From contig JACGZH010000004.1 of NCBI GenBank assembly GCA_014706385.1, positions 1,116,001 to 1,180,000 of the forward strand: 64,000 nucleotides of DNA, in the 5' to 3' direction. A program made the position numbers and the translations under genes. This document shows, piece after piece, positions 35,635 through 47,509 of the stretch (positions are counted from its first letter, which is position 1; every line of letters starts with the position of its first letter). Source of the stretch: Phaffia rhodozyma (lineage: Eukaryota; Basidiomycota; Tremellomycetes; Cystofilobasidiales; Mrakiaceae). The notes below the pieces were generated by a model that was given only the letters and a program-made list of their open reading frames with translations, did not search any database and was not told the DNA's origin.

Positions 35635-37402
35635 TCAAGTTATGAGAAACTTATCGATCAACAAGATCTTCTTGTTCAAATCCATCCTTTGTTCGCGGAT
35701 TAGCGCCCCAAGTCCGTCCCATTCGATCTCTCTAAATGGGCGAAATCCCAAGACGGTCGATCCTTCTTTCAGTGCGCTCCGGTTCGATATATTCTTAGGG
35801 ACCGCGTTTTCCTGAGCCGTCTCGTCCAAGATCACCCATCTTATTTGATCCTCGGTAGACTCAGCCAAGATAGAGGTGGACATGCAGGTCTCTAGGATCA
35901 TCCGACGTGGAGAGAGGGAACTAGGGATCACGCGTCGAACGGTCAGATTGATATCAGGCTTGAGAGGAGAAGATGTGTTCGATAAGGTGGTTTTGTGAAG
36001 TGCTGTGTAGAATTTTGATAACGAGGTTTGATGGGATGACAAGAGAAGCGATGCATTCGAAAAGAGAAGGCCGTGACTAAGGTTTAAACATGAATTCGAT
36101 GCATTGTCAGGATGGCAACAAAAGAGAATAACAGATCATAAAGACTAACGCGATTTTTCCTTTAGTCGGGCTCTTGCCCAGGAGGACATCTCGAACACTG
36201 AGTTCCTTTGAACCAGCCTGATCAGCCAACAGACCAGGTCCCATCAATCCGCTCATCAAACTTCGACTTCCGACCTGATCTTGAGTTGATCGTCGCTTTG
36301 ATTTATGATGGGCCAAGCTGAATGGCGATGAGTTTATCTCAGGAGTTATGTTGGATGATGTCTCGACGAACCCGGTCGATGGGTTTGTTAACGAGACATG
36401 CGCAGAAGGAGACGGGTGGGTGAATAACGACTGCTTATTTCTCGATCGGGAAGAAGCCGACAAGAACGAGGGTGGAACCACTCGGGAGGGAGTAGTCAGT
36501 CTTTCTGATCCAGAAGGACTCCCTAAGAGAGAACTTATTCTAGGCTTCTTCCTTCTGGGCCGATCGTCACCCTTCAAAGGCGACGAAACCAACGAGAGAG
36601 CTATAGGAAGAGGCCTACTCAATTTGGAAGGGGTAGGCTTGGCGTGTTTGGATGCTAGTGGCGTCGGAGGCAAGCGCGTGTCAGACGGCCGGGTAGAGGA
36701 TGAAGAAGTGGTCGGGGATAACTGGGTGGGGACAGCAAGTGATGGAAAAGCCCATCCTTTCTTAGATGACTTTGAATCAAGCAAAGGCTTGGGATCGATA
36801 GTCAACGTCGGGGAACGAGGAGAAGCCTAGAAGGTGGATTGTAGAGCACGACAATAATGAGCATACATCAGTTCATTCGATCGCACATGCCATGAGACCT
36901 AACGAACAATGCCTTCGGCATGGTTGACTTGCTCCTGGTCGGATGTATCCACTGATCCCATCTGTTCCAGATGCTGGAATTGTATTGAGAGGGAGCTCAC
37001 TGACCGGCGTGGTCGTGTGGGTCGGTCGGTTGGAAGGATGGATGATATGATCGACCCAGCAAACGAGTTCGACATCTTCCACCTAAACCTAAACCATCAA
37101 TCATCTCAATCCTCCACTCCTCACTCTCTGCTCTCTCGGCATTCTCTCGCCTCATCTCTCTTTTACCAGAGAAGCATTTAATAGACATAATAGCACGTCT
37201 TCCGCGCCCATCTTCTTCCTCTATCGAACCTTTCTTCAGCAGTGAGAGTTCTTCTAATCAACCCGAATGGAGTCTGGCTCGCTTTCCTCATTTGACTTAG
37301 ATGATGATGGATGGGAAGGTCGGTCGAACTTTCTTCATATGGACTCTCATTTTCGAGCCCATCATCCTGAAGGGTTAAAAACTGACCTGTTTCAGTACTC
37401 AT
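35635..37402 (-). CDS. Unknown Ser/Pro-rich protein, probably nuclear
   Basis: Not recognised. Reading upstream from the stop at 35637-35635, a last exon of about 142 codons (up to ~36062) contains VRRVIPSSLSPRRMILETCM and VLGFRPFREIEWDGLG, which look globular. It joins in phase to a large Ser/Thr/Pro-rich exon (36147-36828) with basic clusters DRPRRKKPRISS and HKSKRRS that could be nuclear-localisation signals. Further upstream, HLEQMGSVDTSDQEQVNHAE and VEDVELVCWVDHIIHPSN lie in phase-compatible exons at about 36910-36975 and 37012-37090. The first exon is uncertain. The in-phase candidate from the ATG at 37402 (MSTETGQFLTLQDDGLENES) would overlap the first exon of the DUF726 gene on the other strand. 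A much shorter alternative start near 37.13 kb would need a 42-nt intron. Length about 480 residues if the long first exon is used. Confidence 0.55.
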
Positions 37403-40400
37403 CCTTGTGCTTGGTTTCCGGAATGGTGTTAAATCGATAACTCTTTCTCAACAGATATGCCCATCATTCGTTCCGAGCCGAATGCTCTGGGTCTAGACGA
37501 TGAAGACCAAAAGAAGTCAGTGTCCTTCTTGTTATCTATGTATAGTATAGCTCGGTCTCTTCAATACGGACTGATCTGACTGCATCCAACATTCTCCATC
37601 TTGTGATCATCCCGATTTATACTGCCTATGCTGTAGGTATCATTATCGTGCACCTGCCATAAAGGACGATTCGGCGGCTATCATTACTGGAAACGCGGCC
37701 GGAGCAACGCTAGAATACGACGATCTAACCGTTCCGGAAGGACAATCATGGAGAGGAAAGATCGATCAAGATGAAAAGGACTGTAAGCACACAGTCTCTC
37801 CTACTGCCACGGATGAACGTACTGTCCATCCCTACTGTTTTGTCTTAACTGTCTTTCCTCTGTCTTTCATAGATACTCGTTTACGACTCGAAGAAGACCA
37901 CGAGGCGGATGCAGTGCATATGCGAACGCAATACTTGTTTGACGAGGAACAAGCGATGACACCTTTGTCTCAGATGAAGGCTACTAAGAATCTTCTTTCG
38001 GAAGGGCAGCGGATCGCTTATGTCGGGCTCTGCAAGCTTGCATGTGAAGAGATGGTCAAGGCACTTCGGGAGATTACCGAAGCCGGCTACACAAAAAAGA
38101 AACTTGCCGAAATAGCGAAGGGAAAAGGAAAGGAGGTCAAGGACGAAGAGAGCACAGAGGCTTGCAAGGTGTGGGCTCTGAAGATCATGGCGCGACTATA
38201 TCACCATATGGAACTTCAGAGAGACGGTAAGATTTCATCTATCTAGTTCTAACTCTACTTTATTGCGTGTGTATCGTCACTGACGTATATGCCGGTCTAT
38301 CACAAACAGAACAAAAAATGATTGAATCCCTAGCAGCACATGGTGTTGAGGCCATGGATCTTGTCCCGTCTTTAATGACCACCCACTCTATTCCAAACCC
38401 CGAGTATGATCCCAACCAGGCAGACGAGCGCAGAAGACAACAAGAACAAGACGCGGCAGCATCAGATATCGAAGATACCGACGAGAGCTCAACACCTCGA
38501 AAGCCTTCTCTAGACTCATCCCTTCCTAATTCTTTAGATCCAACAGACGAAGAGGGTTTCCCACCGGAAAAAGTCCCCTTACCCGTTCCCAAATCTTCCG
38601 ACATCCTCAACACCCCGCATGTCCCTCAATCTAGAGCGTCTTTCCAACGCTCAACTAATAATCCATTCGAGAGCGAAGGCGACCTTACTTCGGGCTTTGA
38701 GGATGACGATGTGGATGTCCCGGTCGATCATCAGGCACCAACATCCAAACCTACCGAAGATTCGTCGCTCCCGCCTCCACCGTACAGTAAAAGAGAGAAA
38801 CCTCCGGACCAGACTGACGGTCTTCCTGACGAGGGAGGAGATATCGGGTCGTACGAAGACGAGGTAGAGGGCGGATCGATGTCTAAAGAGCATAGAAGGC
38901 CATCCTCTTCATCGACAGAAGACGAGAAGAAAGAAAAAGTGGACGAAACGGAAGAGGCAGAGAAGGCGGATAAGAAGAAGATCGTTGGTACGACGACGGC
39001 TTTGGATAAGCCGGAAGAAGACGTCACCCCAGTTCTACCAGGAGTTACTACAACGTTATCTGCAGCGGATGAGACAGTGGTGTTGGATATTCGGTGGACA
39101 ATCCTGTATATCCCCTTCTCATTAACATCGCAACATGTCCTGGGTGATTGATACTGACCGCTTGTACAAATTTCAAATCATTGTATTGTATCTCTCGTTT
39201 GTTGGTCAATCTCAACACAGATGCGATCTCTTCCTCTGTCTCATAGCCGACTCAGTGTATGATGCTCGGTCTAGAGTCTTACTAGAGCGCGTGGCCTCTA
39301 AACTCCAATTGAGCATCCTAGATGTCGTACGGTTCGAGAAGCGAATCACAGATTCCCTTGAGATTCAAGAAGGAGTTGAAAGATTGGAACAGCATGATGT
39401 GATTGAATCTCGAAAGAAAGACGGACGGAACAAGCGATACGTTGCTATAGGTCTGGCGACGTTAGGTTCGTCAATTCTTCTATGCATTTCCTCGCTTCAT
39501 CTAGAGTCTTACTTTGCAATTTCTTCATCCTTAAATAACGTCTATCACAGGAGGAGGACTTGTGATTGGACTTTCAGCAGGTCTTCTTGCACCTGTTATC
39601 GGCGCTGCACTAGGAGGAGCTCTCACGACCGTCGGAATCACAGGAACATCTAGCTTCTTGGCCGGAGCAGGAGGAGCAGCCGTTATCACTACAGGTGGGG
39701 TGTTAAGTGGTGGTCGGATTGCCAGCAAAGGAATGGCTAGAAGAACACAGGTTGTCCGAGTGTTTGAGCTCCGAGCTTTGCATAATCAGAAGAGAGTGAA
39801 CTGCTGGATAACTGTTCCTGGGTAAGTATCTACACATCGACGCTTTAGAATGAGGCAAAATAGTCGAGTAACCAATGGTGCACTAACACTCGATGCTTAT
39901 GACCGAGCAGATTCATGGACTCTAAAGACGACGATGTTCGACTGCCCTTTTCCACAATAGATCCTATGATCGGGGATGTGTTTTCAACTTTCTGGGAACC
40001 AGAAATGATGGAGGAAATGGGAAACGCTCTGAAAATTTTGACGACAGAGGTTCTTACTACAGTTGGGCAGACGGTCTTGCAGGCTACGGTCATGACAGCC
40101 TTGTTGAGCGCTTTACAATGGCCCTTGAGTAAGTGTTGGCCTTTCCCTGTGCGCCTTCCTTCAGTGAGGACTAACGCGACATATGTTTTCTCTCTTTAGT
40201 TCTGACAAAGCTAGCATACTTGATCGACAAGTAAGTGTGCAGTACATCGTTCTACTCTCAGTCCTTTGCATTTCCATGCAAAGTATCTGAGCAACTGACG
40301 TACTCTGCTATTCTACTCTAGCCCGTGGTCCAATGCACTAGATCGATCAAAGGCAGCCGGTTTAGTCTTAGCAGATGCTCTTCTCCAACGTCACGTCGGT

Positions 40401-41881
40401 GTTCGACCGGTCTCTCTCATTGGATTCTCTCTTGGTGCTCGGGCCATCTTCTACGCTCTCGTAGAATTGGCCAGAGTCAAAGCGTTCGGAATCGTCCAGG
40501 ACGTTTATCTTTTCGGAACCACTATCACAGCTAACAAGAAGACCTGGTTGGGCGTCCGAAGCGTTGTCGCAGGTCGGCTTGTGAACGGGTATGCAAGGAA
40601 CGATTGGATTCTCGGGTACTTGTTCAGAGCTACAGCGGCAGGCAACACAGTTGCCGGTCTTCGCCCAGTTGAGGGGATTCCTGGGTTAGAGAACTTTGAT
40701 GTGACGGATAAGATCGCTGGTCACCTGTCGTACCGGCCAATGATGCCTCTTTTGCTACATTCGGTCGGGTTACCCGTACGTTTTCTCATATGCTGAAATG
40801 TCTCGCTTTCTTGAAACTAATGCCAAATCCGCGTTCCGATCGACATCAAAATCAACTCAGGTAACTGCCGACTACTTCGATGAGCCTGAAGAGCCAGAGT
40901 TCTTGGAAGATCGTATAGTTGGTAAGTTGCTTCCGATGCCTGACTTCCGACTCTTGAAAAGCGCTTTGATCTCAACCCAAATATGTTCTCCCATCTTTGA
41001 TAGTCAACGAAGCCGAAGAAGAAGCCAAGAAAGCGGCTAAGAAGAGTTGGTTCTCTCGTAAGAAAAACAAGCCTTCCACGCCTATAACCTCTCGAGGTAA
41101 TAGTTCCGACTTGCGTCGAACGGTTTCCAGCTCCGGAGGTCCCGTACCTGCATATGATGAAGAGGATACCGACCTACCATCCCGCGAGGAGAATCAGTTA
41201 CCTTCTATGATACCTTCCGCTTCCTCCACTCAACCCCTCAATCTTGAATCCGATAACGCCTCCTCGACTTCTCTCTCTTCTTCTCAGCCGCCCCAGCTAG
41301 CTTCCGGCGCTCTCTCTCCTTCGGTAGCAGATTCGGATGAATTTCAATCTCATCTTCCACCAAGAGCAGGTTTTGATTTCCAGGCGATCTCTAAAGCGCT
41401 AGGCAAAGATATCGACATAGAAAACCTTCCATCCTCAGGCACCTCGTCCGCTCAACCGACGCTTCCTTCTTTGAACTCTCCCTTGACGCTTCGACAGCCA
41501 CTCGAACGATCAGAATCAACATCCGCCTTCAGATCAACGCCTCTGACGCTCGCATCGAGCACACTATCCGTATCGATGGACAATCTCTCGATGCAACCCT
41601 CTTCGCCGTCGATGTCAACGGATGAGCGCTTTACAGGATGGACACCGACTGAGGTCCGGCCCGATCGACTAGCAGATCCATGGTCATCCTCATCTCCACT
41701 GCCATCATCGTCATCAACAACATCGGCAGCGGCAGCGGTGGTGGGCAACCCTTTTGTGGATGACATACCTATCAAGGGGCTGTCCCCGGAACAAACTGAA
41801 GAGGCGAGGGATGTCGGTTGGGGCGGATCCAGAGAGGAAAGTTTAGGATCGAAGAGCGTATTAGAGAATCCTTGGAATTGA
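37267..41881 (+). CDS. DUF726 / TMCO4-like membrane-associated alpha/beta-hydrolase
   Basis: Member of the DUF726 family (yeast Mil1, animal TMCO4), a predicted alpha/beta-hydrolase whose substrate is not established; Mil1 is a Golgi/endosome AP-1 adaptor partner. The start ATG at 37267 gives MESGSLSSFDLDDDGWE joined to DMPIIRSEPNALGLDDEDQK. Then come LLSEGQRIAYVGLCKLACEE and a disordered acidic/Ser-rich insert at 38.4-39.0 kb. Two Gly-rich membrane segments follow (GLVIGLSAGLLAPVIGAALG; TTVGITGTSSFLAGAGGAAV), then VNCWITVPG and FWEPEMMEEMGNALKILTTE. The nucleophile elbow is VSLIGFSLGARAIFYALVEL (Ser in G-F-S-L-G), with VYLFGTTITANKKTWLGVRS and VNGYARNDWILGYLFRATAA after it. The protein ends after a long Ser-rich tail at ENPWN. 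About 1,150-1,200 residues in about a dozen exons, longer than most relatives because of two disordered inserts. Confidence 0.88.
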
Positions 41882-42620
41882 GAACTCTCATTCTTTCTAG
41901 TTCGCTTTCGCCTGTTCTTTCGCTCTTTCTTTGTCATTCTCGTTCTCTCCTATATGTTTCTCTCATAGGTATGTTGCTCTGTGCTCACCCTCGGATCTCC
42001 CCCTCCCCCCTGACCTCATCAACCTGCATTCATAATGTATTCCCTACACATACTGGCCCTGCCGCTTTCTTTCTTGATCACCATCGGGAATACAATAATA
42101 TATTCTTCTACCATGAGTTTTCTCTAAATAGAGAATTTTTCCCCTCGTTTTCTTTAGAGGATCCAATGCGATCACATCAAGCCTTATACATAGACGAGCT
42201 TTCACGTCCGGAGTAATGCTGCATTGATTAAAGAAAAATAAGAATCAAGATGGAGTGAGGAAGAGAAAAAGAGAAGGGGGGAGGGGAAAAATCTGAAGTG
42301 CTCCATCTTGACTGAGTATCTCCTCCCCCAAACAGCAGCAGCAGCAGCAGCAGCAACAACACCAACGACGAGAGACGAACAACAACCATAAGCAGACCTA
42401 TCTAGAGAACATTCATAACGTATGGAAGGGAAAAAAACATGTACGAGGAAGAGGAAAGAAATGAAAAGAAGGTTGGGAGACCCCTTATGCTCTCTTCCTT
42501 GGAAACTTGTTTTTCTTTTTAAGGAGAAGACGACGAAACAAACACATGCGCGCATAAGGGTAGACGAAGCGAGATTCGAATGGGAGAGATGAGGATGAGG
42601 TTTTATGATGACAAGATATC
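41882..42620. other. Convergent intergenic region with CAG-type triplet repeat
   Basis: 739 bp between the stops of the DUF726 gene and eIF2 gamma. It holds a (CAG)n-type run at about 42331-42356 that decays into CAA/CAC triplets, in the 3' flank of the eIF2 gamma gene, followed by purine-rich sequence. The 140-codon minus-strand frame here has no family similarity and is not called. Confidence 0.55.
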
Positions 42621-45276
42621 TCAAGCGGAGGTGACATCCAAGATCACTCCTCGTCGGACTTTACCCCAACCTGTGTGCGATTGCGTGATCGAAGCAAAGA
42701 GTCAGCATATAATGGCCCTTTCCCTCGACACAGCCGACACTTCTTGAGAGAGTGTGTTTGATTAGAAAGAGGAGAACAAACCAATCAATCGCCAATGCTT
42801 ATCGATTCGCCTACTGAGTGCAATTTTCTCCTCCACGTCAGTGCACACCGGGCTCTGGAGCACAATCTTGGCCATATCTGCCTTGACAGAGACCACTCGA
42901 GCTCCAGAGGCGGTAGCTCCGATGTTGACCAAAAGAACTTCACCTGCGGGCGTGAAAGAAAAGACGTTAGAAGGCATAAATATTTATTCGTGACATAGAC
43001 GAACAGAAGACAAGAGAAAGAGACAGAAGGACACAACGTACCCTTGGTCAACTTGGCGACCTTGGTCTGCTTCTCCTTTCCTTCTGTTCGAACACCCAAC
43101 AATCGCCTCAACATGAAGCCTACAGGCAGAAAAGGCAAAGTCATCTCGATCAGCTCCAAGTTCATACTAACAGAACGAGAGCAGAGAAGGATCAAGGCAC
43201 ATACACTGAACCTCCAACTCGGTGTAGATATCCATTCCCTTGCCAACGTCACTCAACACGTGTCCGACCAATCGATCGGCCCTGCACATCGTTGGGTCAA
43301 TCTTGGTTCCCACACCGATCAATCCTCCGGGCACGGCGAATCGGAGATCGTTGTGCTCAGCAAAGAGAGAGACAACCTTGGAAACAATGGGGGTGCACTT
43401 GAATCGACCATCCTCCTCCTTGGTGATGAAACCGGGTCGGATCTCAATCTCTTGTTGAAGCTTTGTAACGAAATCAAGAGGGGTGACCGTAGGTGAGTTT
43501 CGATTAAACTTGACCTTGACTTTATCATATCCAAAACCTGACTACTTACTCTCAGCACACCAGTCAAAATCGATCCTCCAGCAACTCCACCCTTCAACTC
43601 GTCTACCTCAGATCCGGGCTTGTTGACATCGAACGATCGGATGATGATCATTCGAGGGGACGAAGTGAAATCTCTCGGAGGAATCGGGATCTTGGTGCAA
43701 ATGTACTCGTTTACGGCATCGATGTTGTACTTGAGCTGGGCAGAAATGGGGATGATCGGCGCCTTCTTGGCCACAGTAGCTACACGATTCAAGATCCGAA
43801 CAAAACATTCTCATCAGCGCAGAACATAGAGCTCTGGGTAAAAGTGGAATGGAAGAGAAGCAACGAACCATCGACGAATTTCCTGATCTCCTCCATCTGC
43901 TCCTTAGCAGCCTGTTCTCGAATAAGATCGACCTTGTTCTGAAGAATGATGATGTGCTCCTGTCCCATAAGCTCCAAAGCGGCCAGATGCTCTGACGTCT
44001 GAGGCTGAGGGCAGGATTCGTTTGCAGCGACCAAGAGAAGGGCTCCGTCCATAACGGCCGCTCCTGTTAACATTGTAGCCATGAGCACACTAGAATGAGA
44101 ATGAGAGTAAGCGTTTGAGGAGGTCAGTTTTTTTTTCTTGCCCTGGATCTAAGATATAATGGGCCCTGGAGGCAGAAGAGGAAATCGGTGTACGCACTCG
44201 TGACCGGGGCAATCTATATTGTGTTTGTTGATTGAAGAAGCACGTCAGGATAGGCGAATGGTCGTCAGTCCATGTGCAAGACCTTACGTGGAAGTGATGC
44301 ATAGGCGAGAAAAAGAAATTCCACGCTTACCAACGAAAGAGACGTGTCGAAGAAGGTTCATCTTTCCCTTGCATCCTGGGACCTCACAAGGGGGATGGTC
44401 CTCCTTCGAGGAAGGGTATGACTTGTAGCAGCTGGGTCGGGGGCAGGATTCGTTATCGCACTTGTAGATCTGTGTGGTGTTGGAGAGGAAGGTGGAAGGT
44501 GAAGAGACGTCAAGGAGGATGGGCAGATCAGTATTCTCTTCTGCTATCTACTCTCTTTCTCGCCTGTCCCTTCTCGTCTTTTTATAATTGATCCCAAGTG
44601 AAGCCTTCCAGATGACTTCTCCTGACCCGAATCTATCATACCATTCCAGAGAGAACCGGCCCTTGCACGCCCAAGAACCAATCCTTTCTGTCCTTTTCTT
44701 CCCACAGACCGAAACTCAGTGTCTGACAAAATGAAGAAATAAGCGACTGACTTTGGCGTTGGCGTAACCCAACTTGATGGTAATGTTTCTCTCGAGCTCA
44801 TTCTTGAATCGAACGGTCAACACTCCAGAGATGGCCTTGACGACGGTAGACTTTCCGTGGGCGACATGACCGATGGTACCGATGTTGACTGAAACGGACG
44901 GGACGAACGAAAAGAGTACAAGAGATTGAGTACATCATCATCTTTTTCACCTCCTGCTTTCCTTCTCCTCTTCTCCTGTGCACTGCCTGTCTTGTCCGAC
45001 ATATTGCAGGCTGATACGGACGACACCGGCAGATCCTGGACCGTCTTTCCGACAGCACGCCAGACACGACTGCAAGAGACAAAGACAAAGCGAGAAGAAA
45101 GAAAAGAAAGAAAGAAAGGAAAAAAAAGGAAAAGAAAAGAAGAAAATTAACAAGAACTCACTAGTAGCCTGTCTGGAAATGACCTCGTGACTGAGAGGAC
45201 CCAAAGTGGAAGGATCAACATCCGGCTGGGCCTGAAGCGTGGTAGCTGCGAGGGAGTCTGCGAGAGTGTCTGGCAT
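42621..45276 (-). CDS. GCD11: Translation initiation factor eIF2 subunit gamma
   Basis: GTP-binding subunit of eIF2, which brings initiator Met-tRNA to the 40S ribosome. The ATG at 45276-45274 starts [20 protein letters not shown], followed by [14 protein letters not shown] and, after an intron, [20 protein letters not shown] (G1). The Zn-knuckle insertion has [17 protein letters not shown] and later [20 protein letters not shown], and then G3 [21 protein letters not shown]4 is [21 protein letters not shown]5 includes [20 protein letters not shown]. Domains II and III follow: [40 protein letters not shown], and [20 protein letters not shown]. The last exons read [20 protein letters not shown] then [16 protein letters not shown] at the stop 42623-42621. 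It has about nine introns, one holding a purine-only tract near 45090-45148. EF-Tu and SelB are excluded by the Zn insertion. Confidence 0.95.
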
Positions 45277-45526
45277 GGCTGGCAAGGTAGAGTAGAGAGA
45301 ACGACGATGGCTCGATGGGTGGGATGGAGATAGAAGCTGGTGAGTGCGTGCGTGTGTGGGTGGTAGCAAAAGTGAGTAGAAGAGAGTTACCTAAGTATAT
45401 ATTTGAATTCGAAAGTTACTTATGTATTTCATTTATTGGCTCTCCCACCACCACCATCTACTTTTTTTCTCTTCTTTCTCGTCCATCCCATCATCAAGCA
45501 AGAGCGTGCAGCGTCGATCGTTTATA
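45277..45526. promoter_or_regulatory. Short divergent promoter, eIF2 gamma / SR protein
   Basis: Only 250 bp separate two divergent start codons, so the translation factor and the splicing factor must share regulatory DNA. A pyrimidine-rich block near 45465-45485 lies on the SR-protein side. No specific factor site was recognised. Confidence 0.5.
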
Positions 45527-47185
45527 ATGCCATCTGTAGGTGTCTGTCTGCTACTTGCGAGTGTGGAGAAGTGTAGGGCTGGCGTGGATCTTACTCTGGC
45601 TTTGGTTTGGAATCATTCGGTTCACTTTCAACAGAGAACCGTCCTCGTACGTATCCTTCCCGTTTGTCATTCCTCGTCTCTTTGCGTATCCTGCTTGAAC
45701 TGATTGGACTCTGTGGCTTCTCTCTTGCTCGTCCTCTAGTTTGTCACCGGCTTCCGACGTAAGCAGAGATGGTGCCAGCGGCTTCAGTTTCGATCTCGTC
45801 CTGACGGTACATTCTTTTCTCTTGGTCAACCTTCTGATAGGTGATTTGCGAGCTCGGGATCTCGCCTATGAGTTTGAAATGTACGTCCTATCCTCGTTTT
45901 AGACCGTGTGCCAAGCATGTTCTCATTCAGATCTTTCCTCTTGCTTCAAACAGTTTTGGCCGACTGGTCCGATGCGATATTCCTGCTCTTCGAGGCCCCA
46001 ACTCTTCTCCGTGAGTATCTCGACCTCTGCTGGCTTTGTCTTTCTCTCCTCTTGAGCGGCTCTCGCCTGTCTTCTACGGTGTCGTCGGTGAATGCTTGCT
46101 GTCGAGTCTTACGGATGGAAACAAAATACAATCGATAGCTCGAACGAACGTTGAAACAGTCGGTCGGACCAAGTCACGATCCGAACGAATGCCGGACGAG
46201 CGAACTTTTCAAAGAGCGATTCGTACCTCCTGTATTCCTCTCTACGAGCGATCAGAGTTCCATCGGTCGAGCAACCGAACGAGCGGATAGACCCGAGCTC
46301 GAACCAGTCCTCGTCTTTTCCCTCCATCCAACATACGCCATCTCCATCTCTGGATCCCGGTCAACTTGGATTGTCTTGTCTTTAGCACTTTTACCAAACG
46401 GTCACTAACCACCTCCATCCGATTGTCCTCGCCGAACCGATGCATATCCTGCTTTTCGATAGTTATGCCTTCATTGAGTTCAGAAGAGAAGAAGCCGCCG
46501 AGGATGCTTACTTTGATATGTACGTCGACCTCTTGCGTCTGACTAGATAGCAACCATAGCCAACACCTGTCTTCTTACCGAAACACCCTCGTTTGATCAA
46601 CGTCATAGGCACGGAAGGATGATTGATGGCCAAAAGATCTCTGTTCAGGTTGGTTCTTGTCTATTCATCTCACTACGTCTTTCCGACGAGCGCGCTTTCT
46701 TCTTTCTTTCTCTTGGTCACAATACTGATTTAGTTTTCTTCCGAAACGCACATTCTCAGTGGGCCAAAAACTCGCCCTCTTCACAGTGGCGACATGAGGA
46801 GTCTGACCGGTCCGTCCAACACCGAGCTGGCCACAGGCGGGACGACCGACGAGGCGGTTACTCTGACCGAGACGATCGACGGGGAGGCTACCCACCTCGC
46901 CGAAGGTCTCGATCTAGATCGCCCGGTTACGACCGGGATCGAAGGAGGTCTCCTTCGCCCCGACGAAGGTCTCCCAGCCCGAGACGATCCCTGAGCCCGC
47001 CTCCTAGAAGGGAGCGAGAGAGGAGCATCGGTGGTGACGACAGGGACCAGAGAGATGACGCCGCTCCAGAAGACAGAGCGAAGGAGCGAGATGTCGAGAG
47101 AGAGAGGAGTGTAGACAGAGTCGAGAGGGCTACGCAGGAGGAGGTTGCCATCAGGAGAGAGAGGGAGACCTCTAGGGACGATTAA
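45527..47185 (+). CDS. SR-type splicing factor (one RRM plus RS domain)
   Basis: Nuclear RNA-binding protein for splice-site choice and mRNA export. Exons: 45527-45535 (9 nt), 45635-45646 (12 nt), 45740-45758 (19 nt), 45841-45880, 45954-46010, 46463-46519, 46609-46648 and 46760-47185. They total 660 nt, or 219 residues, in one continuous frame. The RRM is MPSRTVLFVTGFR (RNP2-like), RDLRARDLAYEFEIFGRLVR, CDIPALRGPNSSP, YAFIEFRREEAAEDAYFDMH (RNP1-like), then GRMIDGQKISVQWAKNSP. The rest is Arg/Ser/Asp/Gly-rich, with PRRRSRSRSP and SPSPRRRSPSPRR repeats, and ends in RRERETSRDD. Organisation and the RRM resemble animal SRSF2/SRSF7-type and fission yeast Srp1/Srp2 proteins; exact orthology is not claimed. 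The 452-nt intron 46011-46462 is far longer than the others in the gene. Confidence 0.9.
45635..45646 (+). other. 12-nt microexon of the SR-protein gene
   Basis: AGAACCGTCCTC lies between an acceptor ending CAACAG and a strong donor GTACGT and encodes Arg-Thr-Val-Leu, the first strand of the RRM. With the 9-nt first exon it places the first seven codons on two exons separated by a 99-nt intron. The reading M-P-S-R-T-V-L-F-V-T-G-F restores a normal RRM start. Confidence 0.75.
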
Positions 47186-47509
47186 GCTGCCGACTCTTTT
47201 GTCCTTCAGCCTGAAGCGGCAGAGATCAGGAAAGAGTATATGTGATAAACATGCTGTTCTATATGCTGTACAAACAACGCCCATCCAACCGTTGTACCCA
47301 CGAGAACACAGATAAAGCAGAACGAATCGAAAACAGACGGAGCGGGGATGAAGGGAGAACGCTGTGGCTACCGGCTACTTAACCGCCGGTGATAACTTCT
47401 GAGAGATACCCGGTCAAACAGTTAAACTTATATTTTCAATCCCAACAACCATCAGTCGTCCATCCATACGTCATAAAGAATCGTCCATTGAGCAAACATC
47501 TTCCACAAT
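47186..47509. other. Intergenic region, SR protein 3' end / GST promoter
   Basis: 324 bp between two plus-strand genes. No gene and no recognised motif; an A/C-rich stretch near 47450-47510 precedes the GST start. Confidence 0.45.

Noticed and set aside
42202..42624. 140-codon minus-strand frame overlapping the eIF2 gamma stop
   Set aside because: It lies in the 3' flank, shares only the last bases with the eIF2 gamma exon in a different frame, and contains the CAG repeat; composition is not gene-like.
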